23,488 nt of DNA, taken from positions 1-23,488 of the forward strand of contig JANNKX010000066.1 in assembly GCA_031396505.1 (NCBI GenBank), given 5' to 3'. Below are positions 1 through 8,138 of the stretch, in pieces (the first letter of the stretch is position 1; the number at the start of each line of letters is the position of its first letter). This DNA is from JAAFHS01 sp031396505. Lineage in GTDB: Bacteria; Pseudomonadota; Alphaproteobacteria; Rhodobacterales; Rhodobacteraceae. Position numbers and translations under genes: made by a program. A model generated the notes under the pieces. It searched no databases, had not been told where the DNA came from, and worked only from the letters and a program-made list of their open reading frames with translations.

Positions 1-3000
1 CCGATCTGACCGGCTGGTCGATTGTTCTGTACAACGGCAATGGCGGCATGAGCTATAATACGCTGTCACTGACCGGGGCCGCGCTGAGCAATGTTGTGAA
101 CGGTGTGGGCTTCTGGACTGTGCCCTATCCTGCAAACGGTATTCAGAACGGCATGTCCGACGGGATTGCGCTGGTTGACAACACCGGCGCGGTTGTTGAA
201 TTCCTGAGCTATGAGGGCGTGCTGGTTGCGGTCGGTGGCCCGGCAGCCGGACTGACGTCCATTGACATTGGGCAGCTCGAAATCCCGGAGACGCCGACAG
301 GTTTTGCGTTGCAGCGCATCGGTGAGGGCCGGACGGCGGCAGATTTCACGGCATGGGCCGCGCCTGCGGCGCAGACATTGACGGGCGTCAATACCGGGCA
401 GACGATCACACCTGCGGACACAGGCGGCGGGCCGGTATCAGATGTGGTGTTTTCTGATGCTGCGGCCTTTACGCTGCAACTTTTCCACGTTGCCGACCAG
501 GAGGCTGGCATCGCCGCTCTGAACGATGCCGATAACTTTTCTGCCGTGCTGAATGCACTGCGCGCGCAGGACATTGATGGTGATGGTATTGCGGGCTACG
601 GGGCGACGCTGACGCTGTCGTCGGGTGATGCCTATATTCCGGGGGTGTTCTTTTCGGCCTCTCAGACTTTCTTTGGTGCGCCGGGCGTGGCGGATATCCT
701 GATCCAGAACGAACTGGGGATTCAGGCGATCGCCTTTGGAAACCACGAATTCGATCAGGGGACAGCGGTAGTAAACAGGCTGATCTCGGGCAGCATGGTG
801 CCGGATGCGGTGATTGGCGGGCAGACGATCGACTTTCAGGGCACGGCCTTTCCCTATCTGTCGACCAACCTGAATTTCGCCACCGACCCGAACCTTGCGG
901 GTCTGGTGGTGGCGGGTGGGCAGGCCCCACTTCCGGCAACAATCTCGTCGTCGGTCGTGCTGAATGCGGGCGGCGAACGGATTGGCGTGATTGGTGCGAC
1001 GACCCCGACGCTGCGCAGCATTTCTTCGCCCGGCACCGTCGGCGTGAGCCCGGCACCTTTTGGCGGGGTTCCAACCGCGGCAGAGCTTGATGCGCTGGCG
1101 GCGATCATTCAGACCGAAGTCGACGCGATCCTTGCGACTGGTGTGAACAAGGTCGTTCTGCTGGCGCATATGCAGCAGATTGCGATTGAAGAGGCATTGG
1201 CGACGCGCTTGTCGGGTGTCGATATTATCGTGGCGGGCGGATCGAACACGCGGTTGTTTGATGCGGATGATACACAGCGTCCGGGTGACAGCGTCCAAGG
1301 GACGTACCCGAAATTCATTACCGGTGCAGACGGCAATCTGACGGCTTTGGTGAACACCGACGGCAACTACAAGTATGTGGGCCGCCTTGTTGTGGACTTT
1401 GACGCAGATGGCAATGTTCTGCCGGGATATGACGCGACCATTTCGGGTGCCTATCGCACGGATGCGGAAGGTGTGGCAGCATTGGGTGCCGAAAACCTCG
1501 TGGACGCCGAAATCGATGCGATTACCGATGCGCTTGAACAGGTCATCATCGCGCAGGATGGCACGTTCTTTGGCATCACAGATGTGTTCCTGAACGGTGC
1601 GCGCAGTTCGGTGCGAGTGCAGGAAACCAACCTTGGCAACCTCACGGCGGACGCAAACCTTGCCTATGCGCAGGGCATCGACGAGACGGTTGTGCTGTCG
1701 ATCAAGAATGCAGGCGGCATCCGCGCCAGCATCGGGCGCACCGAAGTACTGCCCGGCACGACTGAGGCCGCGTTTCTGCCGCCGCAGGGCAATCCGCTGT
1801 CAGGCCGTCCCGAAGGCGGGATCAGCCAGACCGACATTCAGAACGCGCTGTCGTTCAACAACGGGCTGAGCATCCTTGATCTGACGCGGGCGGGATTGGT
1901 TGCAATTCTGGAACATGGCGTGGCGGCTTCGACGCTTACGGATACCGAGCAAGGGCGCTTTCCGCAGGTGTCAGGGTTGCAGTTCAGCTTTGATCTGACA
2001 CGCGCGCCGGGTGACCGTATTGTAAACGCCGTGATCGTGGACGATGCGGGCAACCCGATTGCGACGCTGGTGCAGAATGGCGAAATCGTGGGTGACCCGG
2101 CGCAGACCTTCCGGGTCGTGACGCTGGACTTCCTGGCCAATGGGGGTGACGACTATCCGTTTGGCACGCTGGCCACAAACCGGGTGGATATCACCGATGC
2201 CGTGGCCCCGCGTGTGGGCGAGGCCGTTTTTGCGGCAAACGGGTCGGAACAGGATGCACTGGCCGAATATCTGGACGCCAACTTCTCGACCGTGGCGTTC
2301 AACGAGGCCGATACGGTACGCGGTGGGGATGCGCGGATCCAGAACCTTGCGTTTGCCCCCGATACGGTGCCGATCCTGACCGAGATTTCGGATATTCAAG
2401 GTGCTGGCCTTGTGTCTGACATGGTGGGCGATGCGGTTGTGACCACGGGCATCGTGACAGCGGTGGACAGCAACGGGTTCTATCTGCAGGATGCCACCGG
2501 TGACGGCAACGACGCCACGTCGGATGCAATCTTTGTGTTCACCGGCAGCCCACGTCCGACAGTCGTGGCGGGCGATGCAATCCGCGTCGCGGGGACAGTG
2601 ACCGAGTTCACGCCGGGCGGGGCGGCATCGGGCAACCAGTCAACGACGCAGCTGTCGACGATCACCAACATTACCGTGCTCAGCCAGGGCAACGCCGTGC
2701 CCGCAGCGGTGCAGATCGGTGAAGGCGGGCGGGCGATCCCGACGTCGTCGATCGACGACGATCCAACCACATTCAACCCTGCAAATGATGGCCTTGATTT
2801 CTTCGAAAGTCTCGAAGGTATGCGGGTGTCGGTGGACAATCTGCGCGTGACCGAATGTACGAACAATTTCGGCGAGGTGTTCGGGGTATCTGGCCCCACG
2901 ACTGGCCTGTCCGAGCGTGGGACCCTCAACATCGCGCCTGGTGATTTCAACCCCGAACGCATCCAGTTCAACTTTGACAGCGGCATCTTCGCAGGCCCTG

Positions 3001-4628
3001 CACCATCGCTTGACGTGGGCGATACGGTGGCGAATGTGACGGGTGTGTTGTCCTATGCCTTTGGCAACTATGAAATTCTGCCGACGCAAACCCTTGGTGC
3101 GATCACCGACGGCGGGCTGCAGGCAGAAACGACAACGATCACGGCAGGTGCGACACAACTGACCATCGCGAGCTATAACGTCCTGAACCTTGATCCGAAT
3201 GACGCGGATGGCGATGCCGATGTGGCCAATGGCCGCTTTGACGCCATCGCGCGGCACATCGTGCAGAACATGGGCACGCCGGATATTCTGGGTCTGCAGG
3301 AAGTGCAGGATAACTCCGGCAGCGCCAATGACGGCACGGTGTCGGCCAGCCAGACGCTGCAGACGTTGATCGACGCGATTGACCGGCTGGACGACGGGCA
3401 GATCAACGGCACCAGCGGTTACGCCTATATCGACAACACCTTTATCATGGATGGGGTTTCGGGCGGGCAGCCCGGCGGCAACATCCGCACCGCCTTCCTT
3501 TACAACACGGACCGCGTCAGCCTTGTGGACGGATCGGTGCGGACCATCGGCAGCCAAGCACCGGGTGGGTCTTTCGAAAATTCCCGCTTGCCGCTGGTGG
3601 CGGATTTCGAATTCAACGGGCAGAACGTGACGGTGATCAACAACCACTTTTCGTCAAAAGGCGGATCAGCCCCGATTCTTGGCACAACCCAGCCGTTCGA
3701 AGACTTGCAGAACGATCCCGCAGTGAACGGCAGCCTTGATGAACGGCTGGCGCAGGCCACGGCGGTATCCTACGAAGTGTCGCAACTGCTGGCGGCGGAT
3801 GCGAACGCGCGTATCGCCGTGGTGGGTGATTTCAACGAGTTCGAGTTCGTGCGGCCTTTGGAAATCCTTGAAGAAGCAGGTTTGACGAATCTGACCAAGT
3901 CCCTGCCCGAGAATGAGCGTTACAGCTTTATCTTTCAGGGCAACAGCCAGTCGCTTGACCATGTTCTGGTCAGTAGTGCGCTTGCAGGCGGTGCGCAGCT
4001 TGACGCGGTGCATGTGAACGCGGAATTCGCGGCGACGGCGCAGCGCGCTTCGGACCATGACCCGTTGGTGGCGGGTGTTACGATCCTGCCGCCGGAACCT
4101 GAAACTGAGACGGTCACGGTGGCGTTCAACGAGGCAGGCCGTGGGTTCTTTGGGCGGACGGTGGCGGATATTACCATCGGCGATCAAACGGTGCGTGAAC
4201 GGATTGGCTTCTTGTCGTTCCACGAAACGCTCGACTTTGCTGATGTCACGTTGCGGTCCGAAGGGCCGGGGCTTGACCTTCTGGTGGCGCAGGGTGGCAC
4301 ACTTGGTATTTCGTCGCGGGGCGAACGGCTTGTTGACCGTGGGGCGATCAACTCGGACGAGTTCCTGTTCATCGACCTGGGTCAGGATGCGAACAGCTTT
4401 TCCGCAGATTTCCTGCAGAACAGCGGGCAGGTTGAGCTGGCGTTCTTCAACGACGGGGCGTTGGTCGCGACAGGCGATTTCGCGCTGTCAGGGGGTATTG
4501 CCAGCTTTGACACAGGTGCAGTCTTTGACGAAGTGCGTGTTTCGGCTGCGGACGGCGCGGGCAGGCTTCGCCTGGAAGGCTTTGTGTTTGACCGCCTGAT
4601 CGGCGCAGATGACCTTATCTTCGCCTAG
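1..4628 (+). CDS. Multidomain extracellular nuclease/5'-nucleotidase (ExeM/NucH-like), 5' partial
   Basis: The frame is open from base 3 without a start, so the gene begins upstream; the Met at 48 is internal. Residues below are counted from that Met. The N-terminus (DLTGWSIVLYNGNGG and on to about 110) looks like a lamin-tail domain. Residues about 140-760 resemble the UshA-type 5'-nucleotidase: metallophosphatase with SGD and GNHEFD (231-236), then a C-terminal nucleotidase domain (SIKNAGGIRAS, LSFNNGLSILDLT). An ExeM/YhcR-like OB region follows (about 790-1030), then an endonuclease/exonuclease/phosphatase domain from about 1040 with LQEVQ (E1085), GDFNE (D1261, N1263) and SDHDP (H1337), so its core residues are present. 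A beta-rich tail of about 170 residues ends in DDLIFA. The likely role is release of phosphate from extracellular nucleic acids and nucleotides, which suits the downstream phosphorus importer. The metallophosphatase lacks some usual metal ligands (see findings). The domain calls are good; the exact substrate is inferred. Confidence 0.85.
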   Translation, partial: DLTGWSIVLYNGNGGMSYNTLSLTGAALSNVVNGVGFWTVPYPANGIQNGMSDGIALVDNTGAVVEFLSYEGVLVAVGGPAAGLTSIDIGQLEIPETPTGFALQRIGEGRTAADFTAWAAPAAQTLTGVNTGQTITPADTGGGPVSDVVFSDAAAFTLQLFHVADQEAGIAALNDADNFSAVLNALRAQDIDGDGIAGYGATLTLSSGDAYIPGVFFSASQTFFGAPGVADILIQNELGIQAIAFGNHEFDQGTAVVNRLISGSMVPDAVIGGQTIDFQGTAFPYLSTNLNFATDPNLAGLVVAGGQAPLPATISSSVVLNAGGERIGVIGATTPTLRSISSPGTVGVSPAPFGGVPTAAELDALAAIIQTEVDAILATGVNKVVLLAHMQQIAIEEALATRLSGVDIIVAGGSNTRLFDADDTQRPGDSVQGTYPKFITGADGNLTALVNTDGNYKYVGRLVVDFDADGNVLPGYDATISGAYRTDAEGVAALGAENLVDAEIDAITDALEQVIIAQDGTFFGITDVFLNGARSSVRVQETNLGNLTADANLAYAQGIDETVVLSIKNAGGIRASIGRTEVLPGTTEAAFLPPQGNPLSGRPEGGISQTDIQNALSFNNGLSILDLTRAGLVAILEHGVAASTLTDTEQGRFPQVSGLQFSFDLTRAPGDRIVNAVIVDDAGNPIATLVQNGEIVGDPAQTFRVVTLDFLANGGDDYPFGTLATNRVDITDAVAPRVGEAVFAANGSEQDALAEYLDANFSTVAFNEADTVRGGDARIQNLAFAPDTVPILTEISDIQGAGLVSDMVGDAVVTTGIVTAVDSNGFYLQDATGDGNDATSDAIFVFTGSPRPTVVAGDAIRVAGTVTEFTPGGAASGNQSTTQLSTITNITVLSQGNAVPAAVQIGEGGRAIPTSSIDDDPTTFNPANDGLDFFESLEGMRVSVDNLRVTECTNNFGEVFGVSGPTTGLSERGTLNIAPGDFNPERIQFNFDSGIFAGPAPSLDVGDTVANVTGVLSYAFGNYEILPTQTLGAITDGGLQAETTTITAGATQLTIASYNVLNLDPNDADGDADVANGRFDAIARHIVQNMGTPDILGLQEVQDNSGSANDGTVSASQTLQTLIDAIDRLDDGQINGTSGYAYIDNTFIMDGVSGGQPGGNIRTAFLYNTDRVSLVDGSVRTIGSQAPGGSFENSRLPLVADFEFNGQNVTVINNHFSSKGGSAPILGTTQPFEDLQNDPAVNGSLDERLAQATAVSYEVSQLLAADANARIAVVGDFNEFEFVRPLEILEEAGLTNLTKSLPENERYSFIFQGNSQSLDHVLVSSALAGGAQLDAVHVNAEFAATAQRASDHDPLVAGVTILPPEPETETVTVAFNEAGRGFFGRTVADITIGDQTVRERIGFLSFHETLDFADVTLRSEGPGLDLLVAQGGTLGISSRGERLVDRGAINSDEFLFIDLGQDANSFSADFLQNSGQVELAFFNDGALVATGDFALSGGIASFDTGAVFDEVRVSAADGAGRLRLEGFVFDRLIGADDLIFA

Positions 4629-4633
4629 CGCGG

Positions 4634-4666
4634 ATCACCTTCAATCGGTTGAAGATTGAAGGTGAT
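4634..4666 (+). terminator. Perfect 13-bp hairpin just after the exoenzyme stop
   Basis: The arms ATCACCTTCAATC (4634-4646) and GATTGAAGGTGAT (4654-4666) are exactly complementary around a 7-base loop, starting 6 bases after the stop codon. No T-run follows, so a classic intrinsic terminator is not proven; transcript 3'-end protection or a Rho-assisted stop is equally possible. The word GATTGAAG occurs again at 4664-4671. Confidence 0.5.
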
Positions 4667-4693
4667 TGAAGACTGGAACTGCCATTGTGTGTC

Positions 4694-4723
4694 GCGTCTG
4701 ATCGGTTCAAGCCGATCAGACGC
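4694..4723 (+). terminator. Second perfect 12-bp hairpin, in tandem
   Basis: The arms GCGTCTGATCGG (4694-4705) and CCGATCAGACGC (4712-4723) pair perfectly around a 6-base loop, 27 bases after the first hairpin. No T-run follows. It may be a second-stage terminator for the exoenzyme transcript or a protein-binding palindrome; the sequence alone does not decide. Confidence 0.4.
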
Positions 4724-4916
4724 CGTATGATCAAGGACGCGCGGCAGGTGCTGGTCAATGATAAACCGCCGAGCATGACGGCTATACCGCGCACGGGTTG
4801 CGCGTGCCTTTGGTCTGTTTGAAGGTCGGCGTCGATTGCTAAAGACTTAACGAATTTGACGTGGACGCAACCTCCCGAACCCGCTGGCTTTGACGACGAA
4901 GTTGCAAGGTATTTGG

Positions 4917-4934
4917 GTGTCATCATGGTGTCAC
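4917..4934 (+). promoter_or_regulatory. Pho-box-like direct repeat upstream of phnD
   Basis: GTGTCAT-CATG-GTGTCAC is two 7-base half sites separated by 4 bases, the geometry of the PhoB box (consensus CTGTCAT, 4 bases, CTGTCAC/T). Each half matches 6 of 7. It ends 49 bases before the phnD start. A candidate -10 (ATTACC or TACCTG, about 4943-4951) lies 9-12 bases downstream, as is usual when the Pho box replaces the -35. It implies induction of the whole operon by phosphate starvation. Confidence 0.6.
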
Positions 4935-4983
4935 CCAAGACAATTACCTGCATCTGAGCGTTGTCAAAATGGGGGATGCGACG

Positions 4984-5859
4984 ATGAATAGCGTTATCAA
5001 GGCCGGACTTATGGCCGTCAGTATGTTTGCCGGTGTCAGCACGGCGACTATTGCCGCAGCACAAGAAACCATCCGCTTTGCAGTGACAGATATCGACGGT
5101 CTGGAAGCGCTGCAAACCGACATGGGGCCTTTCAAGGAGGTGTTCGAGTCGGTTTCGGGGTTGAAAGTTGAATTCTTTGCCGTGTCAGGCCGCACCGTCG
5201 CGGTCGAGGCGATGGCCGCCGATCAGGTTGATTTTGTGCTGACAGGTCCTGCCGAATATGTCGTCTTCAACGCCCGCATGAACGCGGTGCCGGTCGTCAC
5301 CTGGAACCGCCCGGACTACTATTCCAACATCGTTGTGCTTGATGGCGCGCCGGAACAATCGGTTGCCGACCTTAAAGGCAAAAAAATATCCTTCGGCGAA
5401 ATCGGCTCGACCTCCCAGCACCTGGCACCTGCGACGCTGCTGGCCGCAGGCGGACTGGTTTATGCCTCGGATTACGAGCCTGTATTCCTGAACCGCAACG
5501 TTGCTGTTGAGGCTTTGATTGCGGGCGAGATTTCGGCCATCGGCCTGAACCGCACGCATATCGAATCGATTACCGAAAAGTTCCCTGATCAGAAGTTCCG
5601 CGTGCTGGTCAGAGGACCGGAGTTGCCGAACGACATCCTGCTGGCCTCGCCGACAGTATCGCCCGAGGTTATTGATATCGTGCGCAAGACTTTTGCCGAA
5701 CATGGCGAAGAACTCCTCGCTGCAGTGACGTCGCAAGAGGCCAACGCCAAATTCATTGGTGGCGGTTTCACACCCGAAGTCACCGACGCCGACTATGATC
5801 AGGTCCGTAAGATGTACGAAAACGTCGGTGTGACCGAATTCCTGGCCTTCCTCGAGTGA
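4984..5859 (+). CDS. phnD: PhnD-like periplasmic binding protein of a phosphonate/phosphite-type ABC importer
   Basis: The 291-residue protein is the solute-binding part of an importer for phosphonates, phosphite or a similar oxyanion. The ATG at 4984 is chosen over 4969 because GGGGGA (4971-4976) sits 7 bases before it and the product then begins with a clean signal peptide (short basic start, hydrophobic stretch, AIAAAQ-like cleavage region near residue 26). The PhnD-family binding region is visible as ISFGEIGSTSQHLAP, where the STS residues contact the oxyanion in relatives. It is the first gene of a five-gene operon, 7 bases before phnC, and has a Pho-box-like repeat upstream. Assignment to the PhnD superfamily is firm. 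The ligand is unknown; phosphonate, phosphite, phosphate esters, or even an arsenic or selenium oxyanion cannot be separated by eye. Confidence 0.85.
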   Translation: MNSVIKAGLMAVSMFAGVSTATIAAAQETIRFAVTDIDGLEALQTDMGPFKEVFESVSGLKVEFFAVSGRTVAVEAMAADQVDFVLTGPAEYVVFNARMNAVPVVTWNRPDYYSNIVVLDGAPEQSVADLKGKKISFGEIGSTSQHLAPATLLAAGGLVYASDYEPVFLNRNVAVEALIAGEISAIGLNRTHIESITEKFPDQKFRVLVRGPELPNDILLASPTVSPEVIDIVRKTFAEHGEELLAAVTSQEANAKFIGGGFTPEVTDADYDQVRKMYENVGVTEFLAFLE

Positions 5860-5866
5860 TGTCAGC

Positions 5867-6676
5867 ATGAACGCTCCGCGTGTTGCGGGCAGAGACACGG
5901 CAGGCTCCACCCCGGTGGGTCCTGTCTTGCATGTGTCGGACCTTGTGAAATCCTATGGCGGCCCGACGGTCCTGCAGGGCGTCAGCTTTGATGCCTATGC
6001 GGGTGTGTCGCTGGCGGTAATCGGCGCGAATGGGTCTGGCAAATCGACCCTGCTGAAATGCCTGATCCGGTTGACAGACCCGACGTCGGGGCGGATCGAG
6101 ATGTTGGGGCAGGATGTTGGTGCGATGTCGGCGCGCAGTCTGCGGCGCTTCCGATCGCGGATTGGCGTGGTCTGGCAGAAACACAACCTTGTGCCGCGGA
6201 TATCGGCGCTATCGAACGTCTTGCACGGGGTCCAGTCGCGGATGAGCGGCCCACGCAGTTGGTGGCACTGGGCCGCAACCGCGCCCGTCCGTACCGAGGC
6301 GATGGCCTGTCTGGACCGCGTCGGCCTTGCCGAAAAGGCGTTGCAGCGGGTGGACAGTCTTTCGGGTGGCCAGCAACAGCGCGTGGCAATTGCGCGGATG
6401 TTGATGCAGCGGCCAGAAATCGTGCTGGCGGATGAGCCTGATGCCAGCCTTGACCCGCAATCCGGCGAGGATGTGATGCGGCTTCTGTCTGATCTTGCCC
6501 GGCAGGACGGCCTGACGTTGATCGTGATCTCGCATCGGTTGGAACACACGATGGAATTTTCCGATCGCATCATCGGCCTTGCGGGCGGGCAGATCACGCT
6601 GGATGTGGCGACGGCCAAAGCCGATCCGGTGAAACTGCGCCGGTTCTTTGACAAGCCGACCGAGGGCGCACGATGA
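5867..6676 (+). CDS. phnC: PhnC-like ABC transporter ATPase
   Basis: This 269-residue cytoplasmic ATPase powers the PhnDE importer. All ABC motifs are present in order: Walker A GANGSGKST (53-61), Q-loop region VVWQKHNLVP (101-110), signature LSGGQQQR (165-172), Walker B IVLADEP (185-191), D-loop SLDP (194-197) and switch His (ISHRLEHT, H223). The glutamine-rich signature and the phrase KHNLVPRISALSNVLHG are typical of PhnC. The N-terminus is about 18 residues longer than usual; an ATG at 5867 gives that length and no internal start has a better site. The gene starts 7 bases after phnD and overlaps phnE by ATGA, so the genes are probably translationally coupled. The residue after Walker B is Asp (EPDASLDP), where PhnC proteins more often have a small or hydrophobic residue. 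Confidence 0.88.
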   Translation: MNAPRVAGRDTAGSTPVGPVLHVSDLVKSYGGPTVLQGVSFDAYAGVSLAVIGANGSGKSTLLKCLIRLTDPTSGRIEMLGQDVGAMSARSLRRFRSRIGVVWQKHNLVPRISALSNVLHGVQSRMSGPRSWWHWAATAPVRTEAMACLDRVGLAEKALQRVDSLSGGQQQRVAIARMLMQRPEIVLADEPDASLDPQSGEDVMRLLSDLARQDGLTLIVISHRLEHTMEFSDRIIGLAGGQITLDVATAKADPVKLRRFFDKPTEGAR

Positions 6677-7473
6677 CCCAGACCATCCCCGCCCCACCCC
6701 GCTTTCAACATCGTTCGCTGACGGAATATGCGGGCATCGTCGTCGTGATCGCACTGGTGGTGACCAGCATCGCCAACACTGCCCCGCCGCTTGACAGCCT
6801 GCAGCGCGGGTTGGTCCGGCTGGTGGCGCCTTCCGGGTTTTTGGCGCAGATGTTCCCGCCCGACCTTAGCCGCGTCGATCACATCGCCTGGAAACTGCTC
6901 GAGACGCTGCAGATGGCCGTCGCGGGGGCGGCGCTTGGCCTTGTCTTTGCGGTGCCCTTTGCGATTCTGGCGACCGATCGGCTTTCGCCGCATCCCATCG
7001 TCAGGATTATCGCGCGGGGGTTGATCGCGTTCTTCCGCACGGTGCCCGACCTTGTCTGGGCGATCTTCTTCATCATCGTTGTCGGCCTTGGCCCCGCCGC
7101 CGGCGTATTGGCGCTGATGATCGACAAGATCGGCTTTGCGGGGCGTTTCTTTGCCGAGGCGATGGAAGAGGCGGATACCGGCCCGCAAGATGCGCTGCGT
7201 GCCATCGGGGCCAGCCGCATGGGTGTGATCTTTTCCGCCGTTTTTCCGGCCTGCCTGCCGTCATTTACCGCGACATCGCTGTTCGCGCTGGAAAAATCGG
7301 TGCGCGGGTCGGCCGCCCTTGGCCTTGTCGGCGCGGGCGGTATCGGCGTCGATCTGAAGGTTGCTTTTGATCTGTTCAACTATGATGAGGCACTGACGAT
7401 TATCCTGATGATGCTTATTCTTGTCGTGGCCGTCGAACAAGGCAGCAGCTGGATCCGGGCGAAACTCATCTGA
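6673..7473 (+). CDS. phnE: PhnE-like ABC transporter permease
   Basis: The 266-residue protein is the membrane channel of the importer. Hydrophobic segments are visible near residues 20-35, 75-100, 112-140, 142-155 and 240-258. The cytoplasmic coupling helix appears as EAMEEADTGPQDALRAIGAS (163-182), the EAA-loop form found in phosphonate permeases, and the phrase GLIAFFRTVPDLVWAIFF is characteristic of PhnE. Only one permease gene is present, so it probably acts as a homodimer. The start overlaps the phnC stop by four bases. The next gene begins 8 bases after its stop. Confidence 0.88.
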   Translation: MTQTIPAPPRFQHRSLTEYAGIVVVIALVVTSIANTAPPLDSLQRGLVRLVAPSGFLAQMFPPDLSRVDHIAWKLLETLQMAVAGAALGLVFAVPFAILATDRLSPHPIVRIIARGLIAFFRTVPDLVWAIFFIIVVGLGPAAGVLALMIDKIGFAGRFFAEAMEEADTGPQDALRAIGASRMGVIFSAVFPACLPSFTATSLFALEKSVRGSAALGLVGAGGIGVDLKVAFDLFNYDEALTIILMMLILVVAVEQGSSWIRAKLI

Positions 7474-7481
7474 AAGGCTGC

Positions 7482-8138
7482 ATGATGACAACCGATACCG
7501 CGCATCACTATTGGAACGACCAATGGACCGGGGCCGATTCCAGTTCCAAATGGGCCCGGGCCGAACCCGAAGTTCTGGCACATGCCGAAAATCTTGCGCC
7601 GCGCGCGCAGATTCTTGACCTTGGGGCAGGGATCGGGCGGCATGCGTTGGCGCTGGCGCGGATGGGGTTCAAAGTCTCTGCCCTTGACGCAGCACCAGAA
7701 TCGCTCGTGGCCATCCGCGCGGGGGCCGAAGGGCTGGACATCGACCTGCATCAGGGACTGATGACCGCACTGCCCTTTGCTGATTCTGCATTTGACCATG
7801 TGCTGTCGTGGAATGTCATCTATCACGGCGATGAGGCGGTCGTTTCGCAAACAATCGCGGAAATCCGGCGCGTCCTGAAACCCGGCGGTACATTCATGGG
7901 CACCATGCTGTCGGCCCGCCGCGTGCCGGTGGAACAGGCCAAGGCATCGGGCCGCGAGATCTCGCGCAATACCTGGGTCTTTGACGGGCCCGGCGACAAG
8001 GTCCATCCGCATTACTTTTGCAACGCCAGCGACCTGCTGACGCTGTTTTCCGGGTTCGAGGCGCTGTCGCTCCGCGACCAGATCCATGATACGCCGGGGT
8101 CATGGCACTGGCATATTCTGGCGGAACGGGTTGCATGA
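7482..8138 (+). CDS. Class I SAM-dependent methyltransferase in the phn operon
   Basis: The 218-residue protein has a Rossmann-type methyltransferase core: motif I ILDLGAGIGRHAL (44-56), an acidic end of strand 2 (VSALDAAPES), motif IV-like FDHVLSWNVIYH, and LKPGGTFMGTML after it. It resembles the small-molecule methyltransferases of the UbiE/TehB type; the substrate cannot be read from the sequence. It is 8 bases after phnE and overlaps the PhnM-like gene by four bases, so it is an integral operon member. It lacks the set of conserved cysteines of arsenite methyltransferase ArsM, so I do not assign it to arsenic. A role in modifying or detoxifying the imported compound, or its breakdown product, is inference from context only. 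Two adjacent ATGs (7482, 7485) could serve as start. Confidence 0.8.
   Translation: MMTTDTAHHYWNDQWTGADSSSKWARAEPEVLAHAENLAPRAQILDLGAGIGRHALALARMGFKVSALDAAPESLVAIRAGAEGLDIDLHQGLMTALPFADSAFDHVLSWNVIYHGDEAVVSQTIAEIRRVLKPGGTFMGTMLSARRVPVEQAKASGREISRNTWVFDGPGDKVHPHYFCNASDLLTLFSGFEALSLRDQIHDTPGSWHWHILAERVA

Larger units (their letters stand above)
4629..4983. other. Intergenic region between exoenzyme and phnD
   Basis: These 355 bases carry no credible gene. A leftward open frame across 4615-5115 resembles no family I know and runs into phnD, so I do not call it. The stretch holds two strong hairpins near its left end (4634-4666 and 4694-4723), a roughly 190-base segment in which I see nothing, and a Pho-box-like direct repeat at 4917-4934 before phnD. 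It therefore looks like a terminator region followed by a regulated promoter. Confidence 0.6.

Noticed and set aside
4984..5859. PhnD-like protein as a selenate-type binding protein
   Set aside because: A selenate-linked clade exists in the PhnD family, but no selenium genes are near and a Pho-box-like site points to phosphorus; not excluded, only less supported.
5995..7188. Leftward open frame of 397 codons across phnC and phnE
   Set aside because: It is antisense to two clearly homologous genes, crosses their overlap, and its product is low-complexity Arg/Gly/Pro-rich with no family signature; a GC-rich shadow frame.
7482..8138. Methyltransferase as arsenite methyltransferase ArsM
   Set aside because: It neighbours the ars genes but is on the opposite, converging operon and lacks the conserved cysteine set of ArsM.
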